From: Steinernema hermaphroditum
Taxonomy: Eukaryota; Nematoda; Chromadorea; Rhabditida; Steinernematidae
Assembly: GCA_030435675.1 (NCBI GenBank)
Contig: CM059622.1
Span: 6,386,001 to 6,450,000, forward strand
Length of the DNA stretch: 64,000 nucleotides
Reading direction: 5' to 3'
The stretch's first letter is position 1, and every line of letters begins with the position of its first letter. The position numbers were made by a program, and so were the translations under genes. Positions 35,581 through 57,601 of this stretch are shown here, in pieces. The notes beneath the pieces were generated by a model. It did no database searches and was not told the DNA's origin. It saw nothing but the letters and a program-made list of their open reading frames with translations.

Positions 35581-37461
35581 CCTGTCGGAAGAGTAGAACA
35601 GAGGATCACAATCCCCTCAGAGTGCCCTCGAGGGGGCTATCTCTCGGCGCGAATTGAGTGTAATTAGGGAAATGTGCGGTGAGAGGCGGCAGTTAGGGAT
35701 GTCATGGGAGTGCACTAACAACAAGATAAAGTGAGGGATTCGAAGGTAAGTACCGCCTACAGAAGGAGACCAATAGTGGAGCCGGGGTGGCCAATCAACG
35801 GAGCCTAGACGATGTTCCCAATGGAGCCGTCTGCATCACTGCACATTGTCTGCAACGCAGGCCCTTCCTTGTCTGCAGATAGGTTTGGTTCGAGACGAAT
35901 CTGATTCCCGCCACGATTCCCGTAGCAGACGGTGTCTGCCGTGAACAGATAAGACAGTGTCTGTTGCAACGATTCTCATTACTTGCGCCGAACGCCTTTT
36001 CTTTAAACTTGGCGCATTCCTTCCGTCGATGTGGGCTGTACTTCTGTGCCTTGTTTGCCTGTCACTAGCACGGAGTGACGTCAGCGGTAGAGACTGTTCT
36101 TGGGTCTACTTCTCACTCTGCGTGACCCCTAATCGATCGGCCGTTGAGAAGTTCGGTTTACGCGATGAAATTTCCAGGCGACTTTTTTTCAGGAGGACAT
36201 AGGGACCTTTCGTTCGAAGGCAGCTTGGCCATCTTCAACACCTCAGAACGGCTCTGGAACTGTTCTCGTTTGCATATCATTAGTGTCCGGATTCAGATCT
36301 CTATGGAAAAAGCATCCAAACGATAAAACACCCTTAGAACTAGTGTTAGAAAAGGTAGTTCCATGCTCTTCCGTTTAGTTCTGTGGCTCGTGATATGACA
36401 TTCACGTGACTATCCCAACTGTTTATGATACAAACTACAATCTTGCGATAATGTAATTATTAGTTATCATTAGTATTACTGGTCACGTCTGGAATATTCT
36501 CTCGAATTGAATTGCAGAAGAGAGTTTCCAGTTCCAGAGGTCCTTTATCCTTCGATCACGACTCCACATGGCCAAGGGGCTTCGTTCTCATCGACCAATG
36601 CAGTGGACCTGCTTATCCGAGAGAATGTGTACAAAGCGAAGTGGAGCGCACAAGAGTGGCAAGCGTTTAATGTGTATCTTTAAAGTTATCAGCGTTACCT
36701 CGACGCCGTCTATCACTTTGTACGAAAATCGATCGCCCTGTATGGGCACTCCGTACCACCGATAACCAAAAGGTTGCAAAGTAGCGGAGAGAAGAACATT
36801 TCGAACAGATCGCTTCAAGACCAGCTATTGATAGTAAAAGAGATCGGAAGACAAGACACACAGTGGGCGACAGAAACAACATCGATACAAAAGAGGCACA
36901 AACTGTGACCGCAGCTGTGACAAATGAACTTTCCTAGGCTCTTTCCTTTTCATACAAGGTCGCCAGCTTTGCACTTCGAAAGGAGCTAAGGCAACGTCGC
37001 TTTTATGGCTACGCGTCCTCACTCGGCAAAGCCATCGGAAGCAAAATTATTATGGAAAATTCGCTGAGTTCTATGACATATAGCACGTCCCTTCCCAATT
37101 ACTCATGAGACCGCACCACCCGATGACTCTTTCGCACAACGGTGGTCACATTTTGGACCCTCGATCGGCACCATTATGCACTGATCCACGCCTAATCGTC
37201 CACGAAGACCTCTGTGCTGTTTGCACCCGATCTTCGAAGTGCGTAAACAGACTGTTTCTCTGGCGCTGCGAGAGACGGACACAAGATTGCACAACGTTGC
37301 ACCCGTCGCGTGTTCCCTCGCGTCGCTTCGTTTGTGCTCTGTAATCAGCGACCGTCCCGTTTCCACGGTTATCACACGGCGGCGACGGCGCCCGTGACTC
37401 ACCAAGGCTCCTCCCGTCGTCCTTTATCTCGCCGCGCGCACTTTCGATCGGCGCCGCCGCG
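35581..37461. other. intergenic region upstream of the ABCC pair
   Basis: No gene is supported with confidence. From an ATTGCAG acceptor at 36517 two overlapping frames stay open for about 90-100 nt or more (one reads AVDLLIRENVYKAKW). A further frame from about 36681 runs to 36907. They may be exons of an unrecognised gene, but start, stop and splice partners are unclear. The last 350 bp are GC-rich and may hold the ABCC promoter. Confidence 0.4.
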
Positions 37462-42992
<5,531 letters not shown>

Positions 42993-43057
42993 TTTCCTCT
43001 ATCCGGGTCTTCTTCTATCTGCGATACGTTCCTTCATGCATGTTTATTGTTATTTCA

Positions 43058-43063
43058 AATAAA
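43058..43063 (+). promoter_or_regulatory. poly(A) signal AATAAA
   Basis: An AATAAA lies 66 nt after the stop of ABCC copy 1. Confidence 0.6.
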
Positions 43064-43752
43064 ACATTTTATGATAACGCAAGCTGACCACGAGTAAAAA
43101 CCAACCACACAGAAAACGAACGAATGATCTGCTTCGTCCTTGCTGCAGCGCTTTCTCGTCTGCATTGACATCTTCCAGAACTTTCTGCGGCGAGTAGACA
43201 GAAGTGCCACTTATAGACGTCTAGTCCGCACTATACCGGGCAGCTCGAATTCGCACGGGGACAATCTTGATCCTTCTGCAAACTATAGCAGGTGAGACAT
43301 TTTCAATATGACATGTAGAGTAGAAAGACGCAGATAGAAGGATGAACAACATCTCCATTTGAGTGATTCGGCTCATCGCGATAAACAATGGCTCCGGGAG
43401 TGCAGCTTCGAGACAATAACTTTGTGTCTTCCAATTTCCTCGCAGCTGGACACATAAGTCGTAAGTGATTATCACACCTCAACGTCCGAAAAAGCCGAAT
43501 TCGCCGCTTTGGGGAACATTATCATCGACAGCCACCTGTCCCCTTGTTTCTCACTGTGGTGCAATCTGATAACGATAAGAAGACACAAACGGCGGCGGAA
43601 CAGTCAGATACCTATTGCGTTCTCCGCGAGCGCCACTCCGTTCGCCAAAGTTTTTAACTTTAACCGCTTCTACAGGCCACAAGTTCTAGAACAAACCGCT
43701 TTCGAAGACCTCTTCCGCCCCACGATAGGAACAGCCCGATGAGAAAGTCAAC
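43064..43752. other. spacer between the two ABCC genes
   Basis: About 690 bp without a gene. It separates the poly(A) signal of copy 1 from the ATG of copy 2, so copy 2 probably has its own promoter here. I see no clear motif. Confidence 0.45.
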
Positions 43753-48996
<5,244 letters not shown>

Positions 48997-49031
48997 TTTC
49001 CTCGCCTTTTTTTGTTGTTCTGTTTTTACAA

Positions 49032-49037
49032 AATAAA
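49032..49037 (+). promoter_or_regulatory. poly(A) signal AATAAA
   Basis: An AATAAA lies 36 nt after the stop of ABCC copy 2 and only 58 nt from the stop of the convergent gene on the other strand. Confidence 0.6.
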
Positions 49038-49094
49038 TATTTCATATATCATGGCACATTCGACACACATTCAATGTACATTCAATCATAGACC

Positions 49095-49791
49095 TCACTC
49101 CGTGAATGACTTCAGAACATCGAACAGACGACCGTATTCTCGAAGTTGGGACTGATCGACAAGCCAGTCCGCATTGTTCAGTTCATTGGTCGGTCCATTT
49201 TTATGCGGTGGCTTGACGAAGAACCAAGACTCAGCGCTCCCTAGAATAGGGCGCGGTATCTCAGACATGCTTAGATGTGCCTACACAACGTCATCACCGC
49301 CAAGAAGATCTTCTTGTTCGAGTGTCCCAGAATATGGTAAACGTCCATCTGCGCGGCGAGCATAATGTCGACGTCTAAATCCAGTTTTCGTTCTGTTTCT
49401 TTCTGGAACTCACCTGCAAGGGTACGATTCCAGTCGTTGGGAAGATCGCCGAGCTTAGCCTGGGCGTCAGTCATCTTCAGAATGGCTGGTTTGATGGCCT
49501 CCAGTTCGGTCACATTCAACGTGGTGATGTTCAAGTAGTTTTCTTCGATGACGGAGATCATGATGTCCACGCCTTAAAGGCAGAATAGTCGTCGGCTGCA
49601 AAGCTCTGGATACCTTCTTGGCTGTCGACCTTTCCTCCATCGTCGACGAACTTCTTCAGGCTTGCTCGGATGTCTTTGAGCATCAGTTGGAATCCGTCAT
49701 AGTCATCCGGATCGCTTTGGAGAGGCGAAGAGCCAATCGGAAGGGCTTCGACGTGGAAGGCCAGAAGCAGAAGGCAAAGAAGGGGCGTCAT
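49095..49791 (-). CDS. small secreted protein, single-module member of an unrecognised family
   Basis: Three exons (49791-49614, 49572-49285, 49240-49095), both introns phase 1, encode 203 aa. The signal peptide is MTPLLCLLLLAFHVEA. The module reads GFQLMLKDIRASLKKFVDDG, then DIMISVIEENYLNITTLNVT, then KETERKLDLDVDIMLAAQMD. A C-terminal tail (WFFVKPPHKNGPTNELNNAD, ending FDVLKSFTE) is not found in the neighbour. A possible 39-nt intron at 49413-49375 was not used, because the neighbour's matching exon encodes the same region. The module is predicted all-helical, with no cysteine pairs. Function unknown; secretion is inferred. Confidence 0.7.
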
Positions 49792-50397
49792 CACGAGAAA
49801 AGTGGTGTAGGTGATGAGTGGGACCTATTTATACGGAAAGCGGGGCACACAAACTCAAAGACTCAAAGGCAAACTCCAGTTTGATAACCCATACGCCACC
49901 TCTGAGTTGGTTCTTTCTGTGTGATAACAAACAAAACTTTGACCCTTTCGTGTTATTGGAGATACTCACTGGTGAACTAAGAAGGCAGTGGAGCGAACTT
50001 TGTGTTATTATCAATGCGGGGTACAGAGCCAACACATTTTTTGCCAATGAATGGTGTTTACTTCCAGCTTTCGTTTCGAGACCGAAGTTCATAAGTTCAA
50101 GGGAAATCATATACGCTAGGAATGCATTTGGAAGAGAAAAACGGAACCGAATAGTGCATGGTTGTCTCGTCAAATAACTGTTCTCTTAGAAGTCCTCTCT
50201 ACAAATCTTGTTTGTATGAATCAAATTCTGATAAACGAAAAGACTTTGAGGAAACATTTCATTTCAAGATATTTGTCTATTACGATTACGTAGATGTAAC
50301 ATGGACCATAATCGCATATTCTGTGAGTGAAGTGAGGATCCTCAATGGAAGATGACGACATATCCAACGGCTTTCCCTACAACTTTCGTTGAATTTT
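49792..50397. other. spacer between the two module-family genes
   Basis: About 600 bp upstream of the single-module gene with no supported gene. It probably contains that gene's promoter. Confidence 0.4.
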
Positions 50398-51538
50398 CTA
50401 TGACACTCCCGGTTTACCGATTGTCGCTACGGTTGAAGCCATGGCGAAAGACCAGTCGGAGAACATTCTCTGGAGCTGCAGGTAGGCCTGCCAGTTCAGG
50501 TTCACGGCTAAACGAACGAACATCTGCACGGAATCCGCATGGAATTACCGGCGGTGGTGTAGTCCAGCGGAGTCATTCCAGGTTCATAGAGACAGATGAG
50601 TCCCGAGATGTAGTCGAAGAGGAAGCGATTGAGTCGCTGGAGGTCTTTTCTGGAGAATCCGGTGTCTTCTTCATCGTATTTCATCAGGACCTTGACGATG
50701 ATCTTGGTAGCTGAGTGTGGTACTATAGAGCGACTTGAGGAATCTAGGGAACCTTGGCTGCTGGCAAGATCTCCTCCTTCGCCAACAAACTTCTTCAGTT
50801 CGAGCTTGAGTTCCTCTTCAAGTGCTTCCTGGAATCGTTGCAGGACAACTGGGTTGCTGGGGGCGTCACTTTGCTCTTCGTGATCGGCTTCCCACCCAAG
50901 TACGTAAATAACGGCGGATTCTGATTGAGAAGTGAGCGAATTTGAAATATTTCTCACCAATGCTGTTGATGGTGTTGAACATTTCGAAGTCAATCCGACT
51001 GAAGGTACGGTAGAGTTCGACGGTCAAGTGACTGTTCAATCTTTTCACTAAAGCATCGTACAGGATAGTCAGTAGCTGAGATGTCTCTACCGGCTGCTGG
51101 AATCAGGTTTTCGGGCACAGTTCTGTAGATCTCCACGAGACCCGAGACGTAGTTGTAGAGAAGAGGAGTCGCCTTCTGGATGTCACCGTCGTTGAATCCC
51201 GTCTCTGATGGATGGTCCTTGATCGTGGCGACGATAGAGTCCATCGCTGAAAAGTGGCTTTCAAAGGGGCAGTAGGAAGACTTTGGCTATCTATTCAATA
51301 GAATAGCTTCATAGCCGTTACCTTCTTTGCTTTGCAGAATTCCCCCCTTCTTCACGAACGCCAAAAGTCGATCTTTCAGAGCTGATTGGAGGTCCTTGAT
51401 ATCCGGCTGCTCGTCGCCGAACACGAGTTGGTTCAGGTTACGTCTGTAGCCACCATATTCGAAGGCTGGAGGGTAGCTGCTTCTGAGCCGAGCCGCTAAG
51501 GGAGCCAAAAGGAAAAAGAATACGAGCAGAATCTTCAT
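50398..51538 (-). CDS. secreted protein with a duplicated module, same unrecognised family
   Basis: Six exons (51538-51322, 51246-51091, 51047-50958, 50920-50753, 50710-50549, 50507-50398) encode 300 aa. Every intron is phase 1 and three exons encode one module, so the gene is two modules back to back. The signal peptide is MKILLVFFFLLAPLAA. Matching pieces: LQSALKDRLLAFVKKGGILQ with FQEALEEELKLELKKFVGEG; SIVATIKDHPSETGFNDGDI with KIIVKVLMKYDEEDTGFSRK; YNYVSGLVEIYRTVP with FDYISGLICLYEPGM; AVKRLNSHLTVELYRTFSRI with AVNLNWQAYLQLQRMFSDWS. The final residues (IGKPGVS) come from reading past a possible donor, so a further exon cannot be excluded. Confidence 0.72.
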
Positions 51539-51643
51539 GACGTTAAGTCGCTGAGGAGTGAGTGAAAGAGGTGGAGGGTGCTTTTATGCAGAACATTTCA
51601 GGGAGCATTCGTGCTCATGCTGCAAATATTTCGCATGAATTCG

Positions 51644-51856
51644 TCATCGGTGTTCACTGTTGATTGAACCACAAGACATGATAAAAGTGCGTTTGAGGTC
51701 GCTGCTTCTGATGGTGAGTTTTTTGATCTTCCACAAGGGAAACCAATCCTTGGCTGCTAACTCACTTGCTTGTCTTTCGGCCACACGTGGATAAAGGATT
51801 GCATGGTTTTTCATCCAACTTACAAGCATGAAAACTGTAAACAAGAAATTCCACAT
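51644..51856 (-). CDS. possible small secreted peptide or first exon
   Basis: The frame starts with a signal-like MWNFLFTVFML immediately followed by a good donor (GTAAGT). It may be the first exon of a gene whose other exons I could not place, or an uninterrupted 70-aa protein. It lies upstream of, and on the same strand as, the two module-family genes. Confidence 0.25.
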   Translation of the reverse strand: MWNFLFTVFMLVSWMKNHAILYPRVAERQASELAAKDWFPLWKIKKLTIRSSDLKRTFIMSCGSINSEHR

Positions 51857-52040
51857 GATTCACGCCTTTGAATGGCACCCTTCATGTGATCTTCTGGAAA
51901 AAACAAAGTAGCAAAGATCATACCGCACATCGCAGTTCTCCAAATTCCTTTGAAGGACGGTGATGTCTGGAACGAACTTTACCTAGATTGCTAATCACTG
52001 CTGATGAGATATTTTCGATATGCGGTGTCAAATTTTTAAA

Positions 52041-52620
52041 GTTCCGACGGGGATATCACACGTGAAACACATGAAGGTGCTTCGTTTAAGGAAAAGACTT
52101 GCTGGACGCCTGGCATTAGATGTGCTGTATCTATGCAGTAGTATCGGGCGAAGGTTTTTCATTTCCTTACTCCAAACACCCGCTAATATCGTTATCACTG
52201 CCTCACAGCCACACTCTGGTTCTCTTGAAAGGCACTTCTTCTCTCGTCGTATCATCAATGACCGGAACTCCTTACCATCCTTCATCGTCTCCTGTGTCAA
52301 ATCTTTGAGGTATGACCATAAAAGAGCTGTTTTTGGATCCCGATTCTCACCAACATGTATATGGTGCTCTACATAAGCTAAATCAGGTCAATGTTGAGTC
52401 ACATACCGATAGCGCCCCATTGATTCCAAATGACCGAATTCCGCCTGTTTTTTAGAGGTACCCAATTTAAGACTCGCCCTATTTTTTCTCTTGGCCGTGA
52501 CAGGCACCTTCGCCCGATACTACTGTATAGATACAGCACAGCTAATGCCAGGTGTCCAGCCAATCTTCTCCTTAAACGGAGCACCTCCATGTGTTTCATG
52601 TGTGATATCCCCGTCGGAAC
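52041..52620. mobile_element. fold-back element with 114-bp inverted arms
   Basis: The arm at 52041-52154 (GTTCCGACGGGGATATCACA...) is the near-exact reverse complement of 52507-52620, with equal lengths and about 350 bp between them. No transposase is visible. It is a non-autonomous fold-back or MITE-like element. Confidence 0.75.
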
Positions 52621-53232
52621 TGTATCTTCTTCCTCGGCGACCGCTCAGCGCCGCCGACCCCGCCGTTCGCCCGATCTCTCCTCGTCGTTGATCTCTTCGC
52701 CGTTAGGTTTGTTTAATCTTAGGGCCTTATTCGCGCATTTAGGTGCCGTCTGGCGTCGCGTTCCATTTTGACGCCGTCGGGGCGAAAGCGAAACCCGGCG
52801 CACTGTCGCCTCTGACCCCGATTTCTGTCTTCTCGACCAAAGTTGTTACACTTTACACTCGGCGATCACCCAAAAAGAAAGAAACAAAAAACGGTCCAAC
52901 GCAACAATGCGCGCGACAAAGTGAAAAATCCGCGGACTCGGGTGAATTCTCGCGGATTTGCGCGGCTACGCCTGCGCGGCGACGTAACATTACCGCACAG
53001 AGGGGCTAGAGGAAGGGTAAAAAAGAAGTGGAAAGCAAGAAAAAACGCCGGAAAAGGATTACGTGACCACAACGGCTGCACTGGTCGATTCTGTGCTACA
53101 TGTGTGGTAATCTGTGAACGTTTACTTCGACTTCCAGCACTGATTTCCCAAATTATGACTTCAGCTTAGAGCTCTAGAGCATACGAGACTCATTAAACAG
53201 AGATGATAAGTGGTTGGAAACGTGCTTTCGCC

Positions 53233-53700
53233 GGAAATCTTTAATCACAGGAGTGATTCGATGTTCTCTTCAGAGATCATATCGTTAGCACCGTATCTCC
53301 GTGTTCCACTCCTCTGTTTATGCTAGTATTATTACTTCTGAGTGCTCAGATGAGCTAAGGAAACCAAATATTAGGCCACAAGAGTTTGAGCGAACCTTTC
53401 ATGGAATCTAGGGCCCTATTCACGGACGCTATGTATCACGCAGCTAAAAGAATGTAATCCATTTGAGATGACATTACAGTGAACGTTGCACATACTTTCA
53501 CAAACACTTTCCTCTCGAAAGAAAAGAAGTTAACCGAAATCTTTATCTACGGAGTGATGTTCCCATCGGAGTATCGTTTAACACCGTATCTCTGTGTTCG
53601 TGTTTACGTTGGCCACTTCTAAGTGGCTCAGCTAATGAGTGGAAGTTCTGGGTGGCTTAGATGGCTTAGATGAACCAAGGAAACAAAATTTTAGTGTACT
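53233..53700 (+). repeat. diverged tandem duplication, unit about 300 bp
   Basis: Unit 1 (from about 53233) and unit 2 (from about 53536) share, in order, GAAATCTTTA, GGAGTGAT, CACCGTATCTC(C/T)GTGTTC and GATGA(G/A)C(T/C)AAGGAAAC. No coding function is seen. Confidence 0.55.
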
Positions 53701-54418
53701 TTGATCCTTGTGCAACGATCATTTTCCACCCGTTTGTCGATAAAGCCTTGATATACCTTGACGAAACTCTCTACCGTATATTGACCAACAAGGCTGTGCG
53801 CCCTGTTGGCAGCACCCCATCATGAACCGTCGCCGTTTGTCCATAAAAGCTCTCAGATCTCCTGTATCTGACAGTCTCCTTTATTTTACGGTCCCATTCC
53901 CAACAAAGGCCCACTTCTTGCGAAAAGCCATAAAATGGCGCGAAGCAAACGAGTCTCGGGAAGCGTGGAACGCGATGTTCACAGATCAGCGGGCGACCCC
54001 TGCTGGAGGTCCTCTCGCGTGTTCCAGGCGAAGAATGCGTGACGGCGCTGACCCTTTGGGGATACGGTTTTTCGGGTTGTCTCGGTTGTACTCGGTGTCA
54101 CGCTCCTTGATTTCACTTCCAGCGCGTTCCCTTTCACCGCTGTTTTCGGACTAATCTTGTGAGACAAGCGATTACGCGTGCCGATGACATGGACAGGTGC
54201 GCGACGGGTCGGTTCGCCTCTTCCTTTGTCCCTCGGGGCGCAGTCACACCGCGGCCGTTAGGCCTGCTCCTCGAGAAGAGCGCGGAAGAGCGCCCGGAGC
54301 AGAGGGGAGAAAGGAAATTAGTCGCGCGAAAACAAACGTCGCCGAAAAACGAAGTGAAAGGGGTTCGCCGGAGTGGAGGAATCTTCGCGCGAACCCCTCG
54401 GGCTGTTGGTGTCATTCG

Positions 54419-54655
54419 ATGTCATCCGCCACCTGCGGAGCGCCAGTTGCGCAACATTTGTGGATATCGGCGGTGCACGGTCCACGCGGTGCTGGGCAGA
54501 AGTTTCAAGAAGTGCACAGGGCGCCTCGGGTCAGTTCCGGAGCACGTCCACGTTCTCAGGAGATCGATGAGGTTCAGGGCTTCTTGGATATGCAAATCCA
54601 GGGTCAGTCGGGATTGCGAAAGCGATGGAATAACAATGAGATTACGACGGAGTGA
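54419..54655 (+). CDS. weak candidate coding exon
   Basis: From ATG 54419 a frame reads SQEIDEVQGFLDMQIQGQSG and LRKRWNNNEITT before a stop. The stop overlaps a good donor (GTGAGT) of a 45-nt potential intron ending CGTACCAG. The second part looks protein-like; the first is GC-rich and less convincing. Family not recognised. Confidence 0.28.
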   Translation: MSSATCGAPVAQHLWISAVHGPRGAGQKFQEVHRAPRVSSGARPRSQEIDEVQGFLDMQIQGQSGLRKRWNNNEITTE

Positions 54656-56920
54656 GTCACAATGGAACGACTGAGACCAATTTGTCACGTACCAGTTGAC
54701 CGTTGGCGTTCCGGAGTGTTCACCAGGGGACGCTGACCGTACTGACCTGACAGAGTGATTTTCTGGAAGAACGAGGCTGATCACCGAAGCGATTCAACTC
54801 AGAAACAGAAGACCGAAAAACAACAAAGTGCGTATAAGTCAAAGTGTAATGTTTTGGTGTGCTTTGAACTTTCATTGAACAGTACTTCTCTACAGGACCG
54901 GTCCCATATTTTCAAACATCTTTGACTCACCAATTACTTTAGTCCATTGCACTTCATTTTGTTTAGTATTTATGAAGCCAATGCACTAAAAGAAAGGAAA
55001 ACAAAAGGACCAAACAACACAAAATTAGCCGTGAAATCATTGTAACATCCCACTCTAGATAACATTGACTCCGACACTTGATCGACATCAGAGCTTCGAC
55101 ACATGAGAAAAAAACTGATTTGTCAAGAGAATGGTGATTCCCAAAATGGTCACAACTCCAAATAAAAGTTACTCCATCTCTTCTTACAACGGGAACTTCC
55201 GGAGTGTCCGCCTCGAAATGGCCGGCAGATAGCCCTTCATTAGTGAACACAGGCGCGTTGGCTTTTACACATACCTAAGGTTCCTTGTTAGGTCATCTTA
55301 AACTAAACACAAACAATTGGTGTGACCTCATGAGAACGCCCTTCATAACCAGAGAATAAGAATAGAGACTCCACATGACACAGCACTATGTGAAATTGGG
55401 ATACAGGGAAGCTAGAAGACTGGTGCACCTTTTGTATATTTTCTCTGTTCAAAACATCAAAAAGAAGGTTCAGAAGATTTTTCTCCATTTTTCAAGCTGA
55501 GGGTTTCCATGTGTGCTCACGCCAACCCTCCACTTTCCAAGTAGCTAAAAATAGACGCGAGAATATCTTGGTTTCTAAAGACTCCCCACATGGAGAATTC
55601 AAGGGCGCGCCGCAGCACACGTTCTCATCACACTATTATTAGCACCGAGAACAAAGTAGAAGACATGGCAAAGGACAACAGATGAGAGATCACTTCCGGG
55701 CACCGAGAGTCATCGCTCAATGGTCGCCTCTTCTGTACACAGAAGGCCTGAAGGCTCATCGACTTGGAACACAGTGCTCAAAAAGGTGCCCCACATCGAT
55801 TTTCCCGAAATCCTCCGATCGATCCTAAATTCAGTTCCTCGTCGCGCGGTCAACTCGCGAACGTTTCTTTCGGCGTTTCGACCCAAAAATCGCCGCGCCG
55901 AAACCGTTCGTCCCGCGAGACGAAGTTCGGGCTCCTGCACTCCTCTTGCAACGCGCAAAAAACTCTCTTCTGGTCCGTCGGTGTGTGCGCTGGACAAATA
56001 GCCGCCGACTGTCCGGCCAGCCCGCATTTCAGTCCGAAGTGCCCGCCGGACTGGCTTTCCTCTTGTTGTCTCCGATCTTCGTTGCTTCTCTCCCTCAACG
56101 CCACTACCGTATTCTTTGAATTCTGATCGCGAAGCGCCTATTTTGATACCCTCGCGCCACTGTTTACAGAAGTTTTCGAGCACTTTATCGAAAATATCAA
56201 CGCGCCGGCCATCGACCACGTCCGTTTCCGGCGCTCATTCCACGCACCCATAAACAGAGTTTCTCAAAATTCTGATTTTTTGGTCAAAAAGGGTCAGTCG
56301 ACGTGGGTGGTCCTGCGCCTGGGAACAAACAGAGAAGCGAGTTTTGGGACGACTCTGAAAATAGGATCCGTTGACGGCAGCGGAGTTGAAACCATTTCGA
56401 AGATTACACTGTCCATCTTTTGTGCTCAGAAGGTGAACTTTACCGGAAAGACGTCTAGGGAATGTTTCATGGGAACAACGGCTACATTCTATGAAAAGGG
56501 CGTCTGAGTCACAAGAATGGTAATGTTCTAAGGTGTAAAAGTAGGCTGTTGGGCGATGGGAAAACGACCTCAGGGCCACCGTCTGAATGTGCGTCACATA
56601 ACTTAGTGCCAGATTTTCTGCGAAAAAAGGAACGACCTGAGTAAATGGATTTATAAGTGTAGTTCAGTCATTATTGCGTTCTTCTGGAGGTCGATCATTG
56701 GAAAATCTGCTCGGTGACCAAGGTTTCCTACTACCTTTTGACAACCTATCAAGTCCAAATCTACTAATACCTGAAAGACAGAATGAATAACCTTATACTT
56801 GGGTCTTACTTAGGGTCTTAAATCGTTTATCTCTTGAAAAGCTTCCTAAGCTATTATGTATTTGTTAAGCATGATAATCAGTATTTTTCTTAGGGTTTCT
56901 TGTACATGGTTGTCTTGTTT

Positions 56921-57106
56921 TTATTGTTCGAGTTCCTCGAACAGCTTGGAGAAAACTATCACCTTCGACCTCTTTCCCTTCAATTTCCTGGATCTCCCCT
57001 CGTCCGACTCTCTGGCGATCGAGGAATCATCCAAATCGAGGGCAGCTTCTGTGTCTCCCCTGGATCCTCCGAGTATCTCCGAATCACCGGCACCCCGTGT
57101 ACACAC
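56921..57106 (-). CDS. weak candidate terminal exon
   Basis: The complement reads SEILGGSRGDTEAALDLDDS and KLKGKRSKVIVFSKLFEELE, ending in a stop that overlaps AATAAA. It resembles the last exon of a minus-strand gene, but no upstream exons were found. Confidence 0.28.
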   Translation of the reverse strand: MCTRGAGDSEILGGSRGDTEAALDLDDSSIARESDEGRSRKLKGKRSKVIVFSKLFEELEQ

Positions 57107-57601
57107 TTGTCTTTATCTAGTCGTTTTCAACCGATCCTCTTTTGATAGCTTTAGTCATCTAGTGATCTGACTTCGTGTGCCATTTCACCGAATTTGTAAA
57201 GATGCACTCCACCTTGAAATCCGCGAGATCTTCTCAAAATCTGCGTCTCTCCACCTGACCTTTACTATCACCCGTTCCAGCACCTCTAATCTCCGCGCTC
57301 ACCTTTCAGGGTCAGCTGCAACCAGCATCGTAACTAATCTCCGTCTCGCCCCTCCTTCGGCGGTTTTCTCCAAAATCGGCGTTCTCCTCCCCTCGCGACT
57401 TCGTTTCCTTTCAGACGCCGCCACAGTCTCGGCGGTCGCGCAGCGCCTACTAGTCAGTTATGCAATCTGTTTCACTTTCGCGCGTCTGCGACGTCTAGCG
57501 CTGCTCCTCCCCGAACTCGTGAAGACTCTTCGCCACCGTCTTGTTCTTATCCCGCTGTTTCAGAAGCTCAAATCGCACCACATTCCACGGCGACTGCCAA
57601 G

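Larger units (their letters stand above)
51857..57601. other. gene-poor region
   Basis: It contains a fold-back element (52041-52620), a diverged tandem duplication (53233-53700), GC/CpG-rich blocks (about 52640-53080, 53950-54640, 55780-56230, 57280-57560) that look like promoter or untranslated DNA, and two weak coding candidates listed separately. Nothing else is supported. Confidence 0.4.

Noticed and set aside
49375..49413. 39-nt intron inside exon 2 of the single-module secreted protein
   Set aside because: It has GT-AG ends and keeps the frame, but the skipped residues align with coding sequence in the neighbouring duplicated-module gene.
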